NCBI GenBank assembly: GCA_900319715.1
Contig: ONPM01000006.1
Span: 1 to 37,969 of the forward strand
Source of the DNA: an uncultured Prevotella sp.
GTDB taxonomy: Bacteria > Bacteroidota > Bacteroidia > Bacteroidales > Bacteroidaceae
DNA: 37,969 bases
Direction: 5' to 3'
Shown piece by piece: positions 24,471-32,964 of the stretch (within the stretch, counting starts at the first letter, position 1; each line of letters begins with the position of its first letter). Position numbers and translations under genes: made by a program. The notes beneath the pieces were generated by a model. It had not been told where the DNA came from. It was given only the letters and a program-made list of their open reading frames with translations, and did no database searches.

Positions 24471-26943
24471 ACATCACCACTTCGACCACATGCTTGCCGG
24501 GGGAATAGGGGATAACTGTACCTTCGATAGGCTGGCCGTCGAGTGTGATGCTTTTCACGCCCTTCTGCGCGCCGTTGGGATGGATGGTGATTTCATATTC
24601 TGCCTCGCGGAACTTACGCTGGACGGTGTAGTCGCCGGCAGTCTCGGGGAGACAAGGGTCGATGCGGATACCGTCGTAGTCGGGCTTGATGCCGAGGATG
24701 AATTCCGAGACGGTGTACCACATCCAGGCAGCCGTTCCCGTGAGCCAGGAGTTCTTACCCTCGCCGGGTCGGAAGGCGTCCTTACCGGCCACCATCTGAC
24801 AGTTCACGTAAGGCTCCACCTTGTGCAGCGTCTGGTATTTCTCCTCGACGTAAGAGGGCAATATCTTGGCGTAGTGGCTCCAGGCATCGTTGCCACGGCC
24901 TGCGATACATTCACCGATGATGACCCAAGGATTGTTATGACAGAAGATGCCTGCATTTTCCTTATAACCTTCTGGGTATGAACTGATTTCGCCGTATTCG
25001 TAAATGTATTTCGTGAAGGCTGGGTTATTGAGTACCATACCGTGTTCGCACTCCAGATATTTCTTGCAGGAGTCGAGCGACTTGGCCACCATTCCTTCTT
25101 CGGCACCGATCTCGGCCATCGTGCACCAGCCCTGCGACTCGATGAATATTTTAGCCTCTTCACACTCGTTGGAACCAATCTTACGACCATAGAAGTCGTA
25201 GGCGCGGAGATACCACTCACCGTCCCATCCGTGCTTCTTCACGGTCTCGATCATTGCGTCAACGGCCTCCTGCATGCGAGCAGCCTCGTCTGTCTTGCCA
25301 ATCTGCTTGCACAGCGCAACGTAATCCTTGCCCGTGACAACAAACAGTCCTGCAATCATGAGACTCTCGGCTTTCGTGCCCTCAGAGACGTTCTCCGTGG
25401 TCTGGAACGACTCGTTGGGATCCCACGAGAAGCAGTTCAGGTTTAGGCAGTCGTTCCAGTCGGCACGACCGATGAGCGGCAGCATGTGGGGACCGAGGTT
25501 CTTGATGACATGATCCATCGAGATCTTCAGGTGGTCGAAGAGTGTCACCTCTGTGCCCGGCTGGTTGTCGAAGGGCACCATCTCGTCGAGGATGGAGAAG
25601 TCGCCTGTCTCCTTGATATAGGCCACCGTTCCGAAGATGAGCCAGCAGGGATCGTCGTTGAAACCACCGCCGATGTCGTTGTTACCGCGCTTGGTGAGGG
25701 GCTGGTACTGGTGGTAGCAGCCGCCGTCGGGGAACTGTGTCGAGGCGATGTCGATGATGCGCTGACGGGCTCGGGGCGGAATCTGATGGACGAAGCCCAC
25801 AAGGTCTTGGTTGGAATCGCGGAAGCCCATGCCACGACCAACGCCACTCTCGAAGAAACTTGCGCTACGCGAGAAGTTGAAGGTGACCATACACTGGTAT
25901 TGGTTCCAGATGTTCACCATACGGTCAAGTTTGTCGTTGCCGGTCTTTACCTTATATATATTAAGAAGAGCATCCCAGTAGAGGCAGAGTTCATTGAAGG
26001 CCTTGTCTACCTTCTCGGTGGTGTCGAGTTCTGCGATGAGGGCGTGCGCCTTTTTCTTGTTGATTACTTGAGGAGCCTCAAATTTCTCATCCTGCTCATT
26101 CTCAATATATCCCAGCAGGAATACCAAGTCCTTGCTCTCGCCTGGTTGCAGCGTCACCTCGATATAGTGTGAGGCGATGGGACTCCAGCCGTGGGCATGG
26201 CTGTTGCGGGGCTTGCCCTCCATCACGGCATCGGGGTTGGCAAACTCATTGTAAAGGCCCACGAAGGTCTCTCGGTCGGTATCATAGCCCTGAATGGGCG
26301 TGTTCACATGATAGAAAGCGTAGTGGTTACGGCGCTCGCGGTATTCGGTCTTGTGATAGATTGTGGCAGATTTGAGGTTTGCGGTTTGAGGATTGATGTT
26401 TGACTCAATCTCAACCTCTCCGGTAGAGAAATTGCGTTGGAAATTCTCCATATCCGTAGCAGCGTTCCACAGACACCACTCCTCGAACGAGAAGAGTTTC
26501 AGGTGCTTCACTTCCTTTGAATCGTTCTTTAAGGTCAGTTTTTGCACCTCAGCCCATTTCTTCAGGGGAACGAAGAAGAGCACGGAGGCCTCCACACCGT
26601 TCTTCCGACCCGTGATGCGGGTGTAACTCATGCCGTGACGGCACTCGTAGAAGTCGAGCGGGGTCTTGCAGGGTTTCCATCCCGGATTCCACACGGTATC
26701 GCCGTCCTTGATATAGAAATAGCGCCCACCGTTGTCCATCGGCACGTTGTTGTAACGATAGCGGGTGATGCGACGGAACTTGGCATCCTTGTAGAAGGAG
26801 TAGCCGCCTGCTGTGTTGCTGATGAGTGAGAAGAAATCCTCGTTGCCCAAGTAGTTAATCCAAGGCCATGGGGTCTGCGGGTCTGTGATGACATACTCGC
26901 GGTGCTGGTCGTCAAAGTGACCGTAACGTTTCTGTTGTTCCAT
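24469..26943 (-). CDS. GH94 cellobiose phosphorylase
   Basis: 824 residues, the length of characterised cellobiose phosphorylases. It cleaves cellobiose with phosphate to glucose 1-phosphate and glucose in the cytoplasm, with no signal peptide. Family segments: the N-terminal [34 protein letters not shown] at the substrate site, [12 protein letters not shown], and [14 protein letters not shown] with D495 and D498 in the general-acid region, then [13 protein letters not shown] near the end. Cellodextrin or another beta-glucoside phosphorylase is the main alternative. Residues about 181-192 come from a heptamer array. Divergent from the pigment-like operon. Confidence 0.95.
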   Translation of the reverse strand: MEQQKRYGHFDDQHREYVITDPQTPWPWINYLGNEDFFSLISNTAGGYSFYKDAKFRRITRYRYNNVPMDNGGRYFYIKDGDTVWNPGWKPCKTPLDFYECRHGMSYTRITGRKNGVEASVLFFVPLKKWAEVQKLTLKNDSKEVKHLKLFSFEEWCLWNAATDMENFQRNFSTGEVEIESNINPQTANLKSATIYHKTEYRERRNHYAFYHVNTPIQGYDTDRETFVGLYNEFANPDAVMEGKPRNSHAHGWSPIASHYIEVTLQPGESKDLVFLLGYIENEQDEKFEAPQVINKKKAHALIAELDTTEKVDKAFNELCLYWDALLNIYKVKTGNDKLDRMVNIWNQYQCMVTFNFSRSASFFESGVGRGMGFRDSNQDLVGFVHQIPPRARQRIIDIASTQFPDGGCYHQYQPLTKRGNNDIGGGFNDDPCWLIFGTVAYIKETGDFSILDEMVPFDNQPGTEVTLFDHLKISMDHVIKNLGPHMLPLIGRADWNDCLNLNCFSWDPNESFQTTENVSEGTKAESLMIAGLFVVTGKDYVALCKQIGKTDEAARMQEAVDAMIETVKKHGWDGEWYLRAYDFYGRKIGSNECEEAKIFIESQGWCTMAEIGAEEGMVAKSLDSCKKYLECEHGMVLNNPAFTKYIYEYGEISSYPEGYKENAGIFCHNNPWVIIGECIAGRGNDAWSHYAKILPSYVEEKYQTLHKVEPYVNCQMVAGKDAFRPGEGKNSWLTGTAAWMWYTVSEFILGIKPDYDGIRIDPCLPETAGDYTVQRKFREAEYEITIHPNGAQKGVKSITLDGQPIEGTVIPYSPGKHVVEVVM
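26370..26404 (-). repeat. Heptamer array inside the GH94 gene
   Basis: Five 7-mers of type GTTTGAG on the plus strand, translated on the minus strand as the NPQTANLKS stretch in the N-terminal beta-sandwich region. More diverged than the arrays at 19747 or 24300. Confidence 0.6.
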
Positions 26944-26985
26944 TATTATATTACTTTTTATTAGTTAGTGGCATAAAATTTGACG

Positions 26986-26993
26986 CAAAGATA
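26986..26993 (-). promoter_or_regulatory. -7 element for the GH94 gene
   Basis: TATCTTTG on the minus strand, 43 bases ahead of the GH94 ATG. The matching -33 site is weak (ATTG at about 27019-27016), so this promoter may need an activator. Confidence 0.55.
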
Positions 26994-27031
26994 AGCATAA
27001 AATCTGATAAAAAAACAATATTATCATTTTT

Positions 27032-27066
27032 TTTGTTCGATTATTGCAAGAAAATGCGTACTTTTG
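27032..27066 (+). promoter_or_regulatory. Promoter for the aryl-polyene-like operon
   Basis: TTTG at 27032-27035 and TACTTTTG at 27059-27066 are 23 bases apart. It places the transcript start after the in-frame ATG at 27044, fixing the fabG start at 27089. No other promoter of this type was found before 37717. Confidence 0.7.
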
Positions 27067-27088
27067 CAAAAATTTTAGGATAAAGAGA

Positions 27089-27820
27089 ATGAAATACGCA
27101 TTAGTGACGGGTGCATCCCGTGGTATTGGTAAGGCTATTGCCTTACGTCTGGCAGCATCAGGCTGGCCAGTAGTGATAAACTTCTTAAGTAACCGTGAGG
27201 CAGCCCAGAGTGTGGCTGATGAGATTATTGCCAATGGCGGCACCTGTGAGTTGCTGCCCTTCGACACCTCAGACCCCAAGGCCATCGAAACGGCTCTGAC
27301 GGAGTGGGAACAGAAGCATCCGGAGGATTGGTTCGGTGTGCTGGTGAACAATGCTGGCATCCGTCGTGACAACGTGATGTTCATGATGCCTGACGAGGAC
27401 TGGCACAAGGTGCTTGACACGACGTTGAACGGTTACTTCTATGTGACGCGTCATCTTCTGAAGCACATGATGCCCCGTAAGCGTGGCGGACGAATCATCA
27501 ACATGGCGTCGCTTTCTGGTGTGAAAGGACTGCCCGGACAGACTAACTATAGTGCTGCCAAGGCTGCCGTCATTGGTGCCACGAAGGCTCTGGCACAAGA
27601 GGTGGCACCACGCAATATCACTGTCAATGCTATTGCTCCGGGCTTTATCGAGACTGATATGACAAAAGGTCTGCCTGTTGACGAACTGAAGAAGATGATT
27701 CCTACAGGACGTTTCGGGTCTCCTGAGGAGGTGGCAGCGCTGGCGGCTTTCCTCGCTTCTGATGAGGCGGCGTATATCACGGGTGAGGTCATTAATATCA
27801 ATGGTGGTCTGTATACTTAG
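27089..27820 (+). CDS. fabG: 3-oxoacyl-ACP reductase (ketoreductase)
   Basis: 243 residues, short-chain dehydrogenase. The Rossmann motif TGASRGIG (7-14), NNAG, and the catalytic set S141, Y154, K158 (YSAAK) are intact. It reduces 3-oxoacyl-ACP with NAD(P)H. As first gene of an operon of ketosynthases, carrier proteins and a hotdog dehydratase, it is more likely the dedicated reductase of polyene assembly than the housekeeping FabG. The start was chosen by promoter position. A ten-unit heptamer array fills the gap to the next gene. Confidence 0.92.
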   Translation: MKYALVTGASRGIGKAIALRLAASGWPVVINFLSNREAAQSVADEIIANGGTCELLPFDTSDPKAIETALTEWEQKHPEDWFGVLVNNAGIRRDNVMFMMPDEDWHKVLDTTLNGYFYVTRHLLKHMMPRKRGGRIINMASLSGVKGLPGQTNYSAAKAAVIGATKALAQEVAPRNITVNAIAPGFIETDMTKGLPVDELKKMIPTGRFGSPEEVAALAAFLASDEAAYITGEVININGGLYT

Positions 27821-27889
27821 TTTACGGTTTACGGTTTACGGTTTACGGTTTACAGTTTACGGTTTATAGTTTACGGTTTACAGTTGACA
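27820..27889. repeat. Ten-unit GTTTACG heptamer array filling the fabG-KS spacer
   Basis: Ten consecutive 7-mers, GTTTACG or one-to-two-base variants, cover 70 bases. The array begins on the last base of the fabG TAG stop and ends one base before the ketosynthase ATG at 27891. It is the longest and most regular array in the window and the most likely to change length by slippage. Confidence 0.95.
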
Positions 27890-27890
27890 G

Positions 27891-29117
27891 ATGAAACGTG
27901 TTGTCATAACGGGAATGGGTATCTGGTCGTGCCTGGGCACTGATCTGGAGACCGTTAAAGATTCTTTGTATCACGGCAAGTCGGGAATAGGTCTGGACAA
28001 GGACCGCCTGACCTATGGCTATCGCAGTGGACTGACGGGTATCGTTGAAACTCCCGTCATCACGAAACAGATGTTGGACCGTCACACCCGTGCCGGCATG
28101 TCGGAAGAGGCGCAATATGCCTATATGGCATCGCGTCAGGCCTTCGAACAGGCAGGCATCAGCGATGAATACTTACGTCAGAACGAGGTGGGCTGTATCT
28201 TCGGTAATGACTCGTCGGCAAAACCTGTCATCGAATCGTCGAAGATCATGGACGAGAAACACGACTCGGCGATGCTGGGTTATGGGTTGATCTTCCAGTC
28301 GATGAACTCGACGGTGAACATGAACTTGAGCACTATCTTCCATCTGCGTGGGGTGAACTTCACCGTCAGTGCGGCCTGTGCCAGCGGCAGCCATTCGATA
28401 GGTCTTGGCCTGATGCTCATCCGTCAGGGACTGCAGGATATGGTGCTCTGTGGTGGTGCACAGGAGACGAACTACTATTCGATGGCCTCCTTCGATGCCC
28501 TCAATGCTTTCTCCGTCCGAATGGATGAACCCGCGAAGGCGAGTCGTCCCTTCGACAAGGATCGGGACGGACTGATCCCCAGCGGTGGCGCTGCCGCTCT
28601 GGTGCTTGAGGACTATGACCATGCTGTGGCCCGTGGTGCAACGATTCTTGCTGAGGTGACAGGCTATGGCTTCTCCAGTAATGGTGGAGGTATTTCAGAA
28701 CCCAGCGACGAAGGTAGTGTGATTGCGATGACCCGAGCCATTCAGGATGCAGGCATCCAACTGGACGATATTGATTATATCAATGCCCATGCCACGTCGA
28801 CGCTGCAAGGGGATATGTACGAGGCTATTGCCCTTAACCGCCTGTTTACAGGCCAACGGGCCCTCATCAGTTCCACCAAGTCGATGACGGGTCATGAGTG
28901 CTGGATGGCAGGTGCCTCAGAGATTGTCTACAGCATCCTGATGATGCAGCATCACTTCGTGGCGCCCAATATCAACTTCGAGAATCCCGACGAGTATTCT
29001 GAGAAACTTAATTTGACTGCCAAGACCGTCGACATGGAGGTGAACACCGTGTTGAGCAACTCCTTCGGCTTTGGCGGAACAAACTCGGCTTTGGTGATTA
29101 GTAAATTAAAACAATAA
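27891..29117 (+). CDS. 3-oxoacyl-ACP synthase (ketosynthase 1)
   Basis: 408 residues, FabF-type condensing enzyme. The Cys-His-His triad is complete: C163 in SAACASGSHS, H300 in NAHATST, H335 in SMTGHECWMAG. The C-terminal NSFGFGGTNSALVI glycine-rich motif is present. It extends ACP-bound chains by decarboxylative condensation with malonyl-ACP. Divergence from housekeeping FabF and the operon context suggest a dedicated polyene ketosynthase. Unlike the two later ketosynthases it has no extra C-terminal domain. Confidence 0.93.
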   Translation: MKRVVITGMGIWSCLGTDLETVKDSLYHGKSGIGLDKDRLTYGYRSGLTGIVETPVITKQMLDRHTRAGMSEEAQYAYMASRQAFEQAGISDEYLRQNEVGCIFGNDSSAKPVIESSKIMDEKHDSAMLGYGLIFQSMNSTVNMNLSTIFHLRGVNFTVSAACASGSHSIGLGLMLIRQGLQDMVLCGGAQETNYYSMASFDALNAFSVRMDEPAKASRPFDKDRDGLIPSGGAAALVLEDYDHAVARGATILAEVTGYGFSSNGGGISEPSDEGSVIAMTRAIQDAGIQLDDIDYINAHATSTLQGDMYEAIALNRLFTGQRALISSTKSMTGHECWMAGASEIVYSILMMQHHFVAPNINFENPDEYSEKLNLTAKTVDMEVNTVLSNSFGFGGTNSALVISKLKQ

Positions 29118-29126
29118 TAGATTAAT

Positions 29127-29738
29127 ATGAAAAAGATTCTGATGATGGCGCTGATGGCTATAGTAGCCTTGGGGGCCTACGCTGATGATGAACCGGAGTT
29201 TACCGTCACATCTGGCAGTTTTGTGGATGTAGTCCGTCAACCTGGAAAGACCGCTACCGTAGAGTTCAACTATCTTGATGCCAAGACTGGCAACCTGAGG
29301 AGCAAGTCCCTAACTGATAAGACGTTAAGGGAAAAACTGGCAACTGAAGACGAGGATGTGTACAAGGACTGGGATGACATTCTTGAAAACAGCAAGGAAT
29401 ACTTCGTCAAGCGTTGGAATGAAGAGAAGAAAAAGAACGTGAAGATGTTGGAGAAAGGTAAGGGCGACTATCACTTTGTGTTCACCGCGAGTGCATTTGA
29501 CACGGGTAACGCGGGTGCTTCCTATTGGAGCGTCAGCAAGCGTGACGGTGGTATTACCGTCAACGCCATCTTGGAGATCAAGGATGCCAGTGGCCAGACC
29601 GTCTGTACGGTAAAGATCCACAGATACAGAGGTGCATCGAGTAGAAACCTTGATTTCAAATTTCCCAACTTCAAGCGTCGTATGCAGATGTTCCACAAAA
29701 GTCTGGCCAAAGACCTGTTGGAAGACGTTAATAAGTAA
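29127..29738 (+). CDS. Unrecognised exported protein in the pigment-like operon
   Basis: 203 residues with a signal peptide MKKILMMALMAIVALGAYA cleaved before DDEPEF; no lipobox. The mature part mixes beta-prone stretches (FTVTSGSFVDVV, GGITVNAILEIKDASGQ) with a charged helical middle (YFVKRWNEEKKKNVKML). I do not recognise the family. It lies 9 bases after ketosynthase 1 and 9 bases before the methyltransferase, so it is co-transcribed. A periplasmic role in product handling is possible but unproven. Confidence 0.8.
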   Translation: MKKILMMALMAIVALGAYADDEPEFTVTSGSFVDVVRQPGKTATVEFNYLDAKTGNLRSKSLTDKTLREKLATEDEDVYKDWDDILENSKEYFVKRWNEEKKKNVKMLEKGKGDYHFVFTASAFDTGNAGASYWSVSKRDGGITVNAILEIKDASGQTVCTVKIHRYRGASSRNLDFKFPNFKRRMQMFHKSLAKDLLEDVNK

Positions 29739-29747
29739 ATTTCTTTT

Positions 29748-30845
29748 ATGAATCTTTCGACCGCTCTTAGCAAACAATATACAAAAGAGCAATTGTCTGC
29801 CCGTGAGGCGCAGCGGCTGGCAGAGTTCATAGCCTGGGGACCAGTCGTCTTCCAGGCTTCACGCTTGATGGTGAAGTGGGGCATCCTCGATCTGCTCCGG
29901 GATGCCGATGGAGGACTGACGCGCCAGGAGATCTGTCAGCAGACAGGTCTGTCAGACTATGCGGTGAAGTGCCTGACAGAGGCCTCGCTGAGTATCGGCA
30001 CCATCCTGGTTGATCCAGAGACGGAGCGCTTCTCCCTGTCGAAAGTAGGCTGGTTTTTGCTGACCAGTCCTAATATTCGTGTGGATATGGATTTCAACCA
30101 CGATGTGAACTACGAAGGTATGTTCCGTCTGGATGAATCGCTGAAGAACGGCAAGCCCGAAGGACTGAAGCATTTCGGCTCCTGGCCAACCATCTATGAA
30201 GGGCTGTCGAGCCTGCCGGAACAGGTACAGAAGAGTTGGTTTGGCTTCGACCATTTTTATAGTGACTCCTCTTTCCCCGAGGCCCTGAAGATCATCTTCG
30301 ACGAGCGCCATGTGCGGTCGCTCTACGACGTGGGTGGCAACACCGGCAAGTGGGCGCTGCAATGCGTCGGCTACAATCAGGAGGTGGAGGTGACCATCCT
30401 TGACCTGCCGCAGCAGATAGCCATGATGCAGGCGAACGTCAAGGGTCAGGAAGGGGCAGAGCGCATCAGTGGATATGGCATCAATCTGCTGGATCCCGAT
30501 GCCCTGTTCCCCCAGCGCGAAGGCGGTCTCGACGCCATCTGGATGAGCCAGTTCCTCGACTGTTTCTCGATGGATGAGATCGTAGGCATACTGCGTCGGG
30601 CGAAGGCGGCGATGACACTTGAGACGCGCATCTACATCATGGAGACCCTGTGGGACCGTCAGCGCTATGAGACGGCAGCCTTCTGCCTGACCATGACCAG
30701 CCTCTACTTCACGGCGATGGCCAATGGTAACTCAAAGATGTATCATACTGAGGACATGGCACAGTGTATCAAGGAGGCTGGACTCGAGATTGAACAGATC
30801 TATGACCATTTAGGCATGGGGCACTCGATAATTGTAGTTAAGTAA
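29748..30845 (+). CDS. SAM-dependent O-methyltransferase
   Basis: 365 residues. An N-terminal winged-helix dimerisation domain (about 20-110) precedes a Rossmann domain with the SAM motif LYDVGGNTGKWAL, then ILDLPQQ and WMSQFLDCF segments, the plan of the PF00891 O-methyltransferase family. Aryl polyenes often carry a methoxylated aromatic head group, so methylation of the aryl hydroxyl is the natural guess from context. Substrate not shown by sequence. Confidence 0.88.
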   Translation: MNLSTALSKQYTKEQLSAREAQRLAEFIAWGPVVFQASRLMVKWGILDLLRDADGGLTRQEICQQTGLSDYAVKCLTEASLSIGTILVDPETERFSLSKVGWFLLTSPNIRVDMDFNHDVNYEGMFRLDESLKNGKPEGLKHFGSWPTIYEGLSSLPEQVQKSWFGFDHFYSDSSFPEALKIIFDERHVRSLYDVGGNTGKWALQCVGYNQEVEVTILDLPQQIAMMQANVKGQEGAERISGYGINLLDPDALFPQREGGLDAIWMSQFLDCFSMDEIVGILRRAKAAMTLETRIYIMETLWDRQRYETAAFCLTMTSLYFTAMANGNSKMYHTEDMAQCIKEAGLEIEQIYDHLGMGHSIIVVK

Positions 30846-30873
30846 ATTAAGAAAATATAAGAATAAATAAGAG

Positions 30874-31116
30874 ATGAGTAGACAAGAAATTGAAGAGAAA
30901 GTGAGGGCTTTCCTCATTGATGACCTTGAGATCGACGAGGATAAGATATTTCCCGAGGCAAAACTGAAGGAGGATATGGGCATCGACAGCCTGGACTTCG
31001 TGGATATTGTGGTCATCGTGGAGAAGAACTTCGGCTTTAAGATCAAGCCCGAGGAGATGCAGGGCGTGGTGACGCTAAGCCAGTTCTGCGACTATATCGA
31101 GACGAAGGTAGGCTGA
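30874..31116 (+). CDS. Acyl carrier protein 1
   Basis: 80 residues, acidic, with the phosphopantetheine Ser39 in MGIDSLDFVD. It carries the growing chain for the operon's ketosynthases. The acyltransferase ATG lies two bases after its stop codon. It is distinct in sequence from the second ACP at 34696, suggesting separate loading or extension roles. Confidence 0.93.
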   Translation: MSRQEIEEKVRAFLIDDLEIDEDKIFPEAKLKEDMGIDSLDFVDIVVIVEKNFGFKIKPEEMQGVVTLSQFCDYIETKVG

Positions 31117-31118
31117 GC

Positions 31119-32015
31119 ATGAAGCAGCGGGAAGACTTAGGTGAGAAACAGTGGGCAGGAACAACCTTTGGCACGGGCCCGATGCATCGTTGTCTGATAG
31201 CCATGTTGCGTCTGTTGGATGTCCGTCTGCTCTATGTCTTTTCCTATATCTTCGTCGTGCCGCCCAGCATGCTCTTCCGTGAGGGCTACGGCCACATGTA
31301 TCGCTTCTTCCGCAAAGGCTTTGGCTATAGTCCCCTGCGAGCCTGGTGGATGACCTACAAGAACCACTGCATGTTTGCACAGGTGGTGATTGACCGTTTC
31401 GCCATGTATGCTGGCAAGCAGTTCCTGATGGAGACGCAAGGCCTTGAGCATTACAATCATCTGTGCGAACAGGAGTCTGGCTTTGTGGTGCTGAGTTCCC
31501 ATATCGGTAACTTTGAGATGGCTGGTTATACGCAGGTCTCTGACAAGAAGAGTGTCAATGCCTTGGTCTATTTCGGCGAGAAGGCCTCCGTGATGGAGAA
31601 CCGCGGTAAGATGTTCGGTCCGAATGGCAATAGGATGATACTGGTCCGTGACGACATGTCTCATCTGTTTGAGATCGACAATGCCCTGACTCACGGTGAG
31701 GTCGTCAGCATCCCAGCCGACCGGGTATGGGGGTCGCAGAAGAGCATCCAGTTGCCGTTCTTGGGTCATGAGGCCCGTTTCCCGATGGGACCTTTCAGCG
31801 TGGCGACGATGCGTGGACTGGATGTGGTATGCGTGAATGTGATGAAGACCTCAACCCGCGGCTATCTCATCCTAGTGACCCCTCTCGACTATGATAAGGA
31901 AGCGCCCAGGCGTGAGCAGACCAGACAACTGGCAGAGGCTTATGTGTCTGTGCTGGAAGGGATGGTCAGGCGCTATCCCACACAATGGTATAACTATTTT
32001 GATTTTTGGATATGA
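31119..32015 (+). CDS. LpxL/LPLAT-type acyltransferase
   Basis: 298 residues, lysophospholipid acyltransferase superfamily of the LpxL/HtrB type. The catalytic HxxxxE is H128-IGNF-E133. Hydrophobic stretches in the N-terminal part (LLYVFSYIFVVPPSMLF) suggest membrane association. Aryl polyene clusters carry such an enzyme, probably to move the finished chain onto a lipid or sugar acceptor. It is coupled to ACP1 upstream, and its stop overlaps the dehydratase start in an ATGA. Confidence 0.88.
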   Translation: MKQREDLGEKQWAGTTFGTGPMHRCLIAMLRLLDVRLLYVFSYIFVVPPSMLFREGYGHMYRFFRKGFGYSPLRAWWMTYKNHCMFAQVVIDRFAMYAGKQFLMETQGLEHYNHLCEQESGFVVLSSHIGNFEMAGYTQVSDKKSVNALVYFGEKASVMENRGKMFGPNGNRMILVRDDMSHLFEIDNALTHGEVVSIPADRVWGSQKSIQLPFLGHEARFPMGPFSVATMRGLDVVCVNVMKTSTRGYLILVTPLDYDKEAPRREQTRQLAEAYVSVLEGMVRRYPTQWYNYFDFWI

Positions 32016-32482
32016 CAGACAACAAATTTCCCCTCTATACAGAGGAACAACTGAGAGCCATCGACATCCATGAACTGCTCCCCCAGCAGGAGCCGTTTGT
32101 GATGATTGGCTGTCTGACCCAGATCGATGAGGTGAGGACAGTCACAGAGACGGTTATCTCTCCCCAGAACATCTTCGTGGACGATGGACAGTTTAGCGCC
32201 AGTGGCCTGATTGAGAACATTGCCCAGAGTTGTGCTGCGCGTATCGGCTTCGTGAACAAGTATATTCTCCACAACGGCATTCAGATTGGGGTCATCGGCG
32301 CGGTGAAGAACTTTCAGGTCGTGTCATTGCCCAAGGCTGGACAGACTATCAACACGACGGTCGACACCGTGAGCGAGGTGTTTGGAATGACGCTGGCCAA
32401 GGCTACCGTCACCTGTGAGGGTGAGGTGCTGGCCACGACAGACATCAAGATCGGGGTGAGGAGTGAAGAGGAGAAGGCGTAA
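32012..32482 (+). CDS. Hotdog-fold 3-hydroxyacyl-ACP dehydratase-like protein
   Basis: 156 residues from ATG 32012, overlapping the previous stop; a TTG at 32006 is a weaker option. The segment ELLPQQEPFVMIG aligns with the FabZ LPHRYPF motif, with Gln where the catalytic His normally is. The second catalytic residue is likely the Glu of GLIENIAQSCA. I recall proline-Gln variants in polyene/flexirubin-type dehydratases, so this may be normal for the subfamily. It would make the double bonds of a polyene, alone or with a partner subunit. Confidence 0.85.
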   Translation: MTDNKFPLYTEEQLRAIDIHELLPQQEPFVMIGCLTQIDEVRTVTETVISPQNIFVDDGQFSASGLIENIAQSCAARIGFVNKYILHNGIQIGVIGAVKNFQVVSLPKAGQTINTTVDTVSEVFGMTLAKATVTCEGEVLATTDIKIGVRSEEEKA

Positions 32483-32487
32483 CGAAG

Positions 32488-32958
32488 ATGAGGAAAACGG
32501 ACGTGAAGGAATTTCCGGAACTGGAAGGTGCCCCCGAGTTGAAGGCCTCGAAACAACTGGAGGTACGCTTCAGCGAGGTCGACTCGATGGGTGTGGTGTG
32601 GCATGGCTCCTATGCCCTCTATTTCGAGGATGCCCGTGAGGCTTTCGGCGCTAAGTACGACCTGAGTTATATGGGCTATGTGGATCATGGCTATTATGCG
32701 CCTATGGTCGAGCAGACCATCCAATATAAGAAGCCCATCCGCTACGGCATGAAGCCAAGGATAGACATCATCTACCGTCCCACCATCTCAGCGAAGATTG
32801 TCTTCGACTACGAGATCCGTGACCCAGAAGATGAGAGCCTCTATGCCACAGGTCACTCCGTGCAGGTGTTCATGGACCTGCAGTATCAGTTGATATGGGA
32901 GAATCCGCCCTTCTACCTGGCATGGAAGAAGCGATGGGGCTTTGACTTTGGAATGTAA
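32488..32958 (+). CDS. Acyl-CoA/acyl-ACP thioesterase, 4HBT/YbgC type
   Basis: 156 residues, hotdog fold. The family pattern is VRFSEVDSMGVVWHGSYALYFEDARE, with the Asp and His of the YbgC-type active site. About 25 extra residues precede the domain. Thioesterases of this type occur in aryl polyene clusters and could release or proofread chains. It follows the dehydratase by five bases and precedes ketosynthase 2 by six. Confidence 0.88.
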   Translation: MRKTDVKEFPELEGAPELKASKQLEVRFSEVDSMGVVWHGSYALYFEDAREAFGAKYDLSYMGYVDHGYYAPMVEQTIQYKKPIRYGMKPRIDIIYRPTISAKIVFDYEIRDPEDESLYATGHSVQVFMDLQYQLIWENPPFYLAWKKRWGFDFGM

Positions 32959-32964
32959 ATAATT

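Noticed and set aside
27820-27889. CRISPR array
   Set aside because: Units are contiguous heptamers without spacers, and no cas genes are present.
32006-32011. TTG start for the dehydratase
   Set aside because: The ATG at 32012 overlaps the upstream stop in the usual ATGA arrangement and needs no rare start codon.
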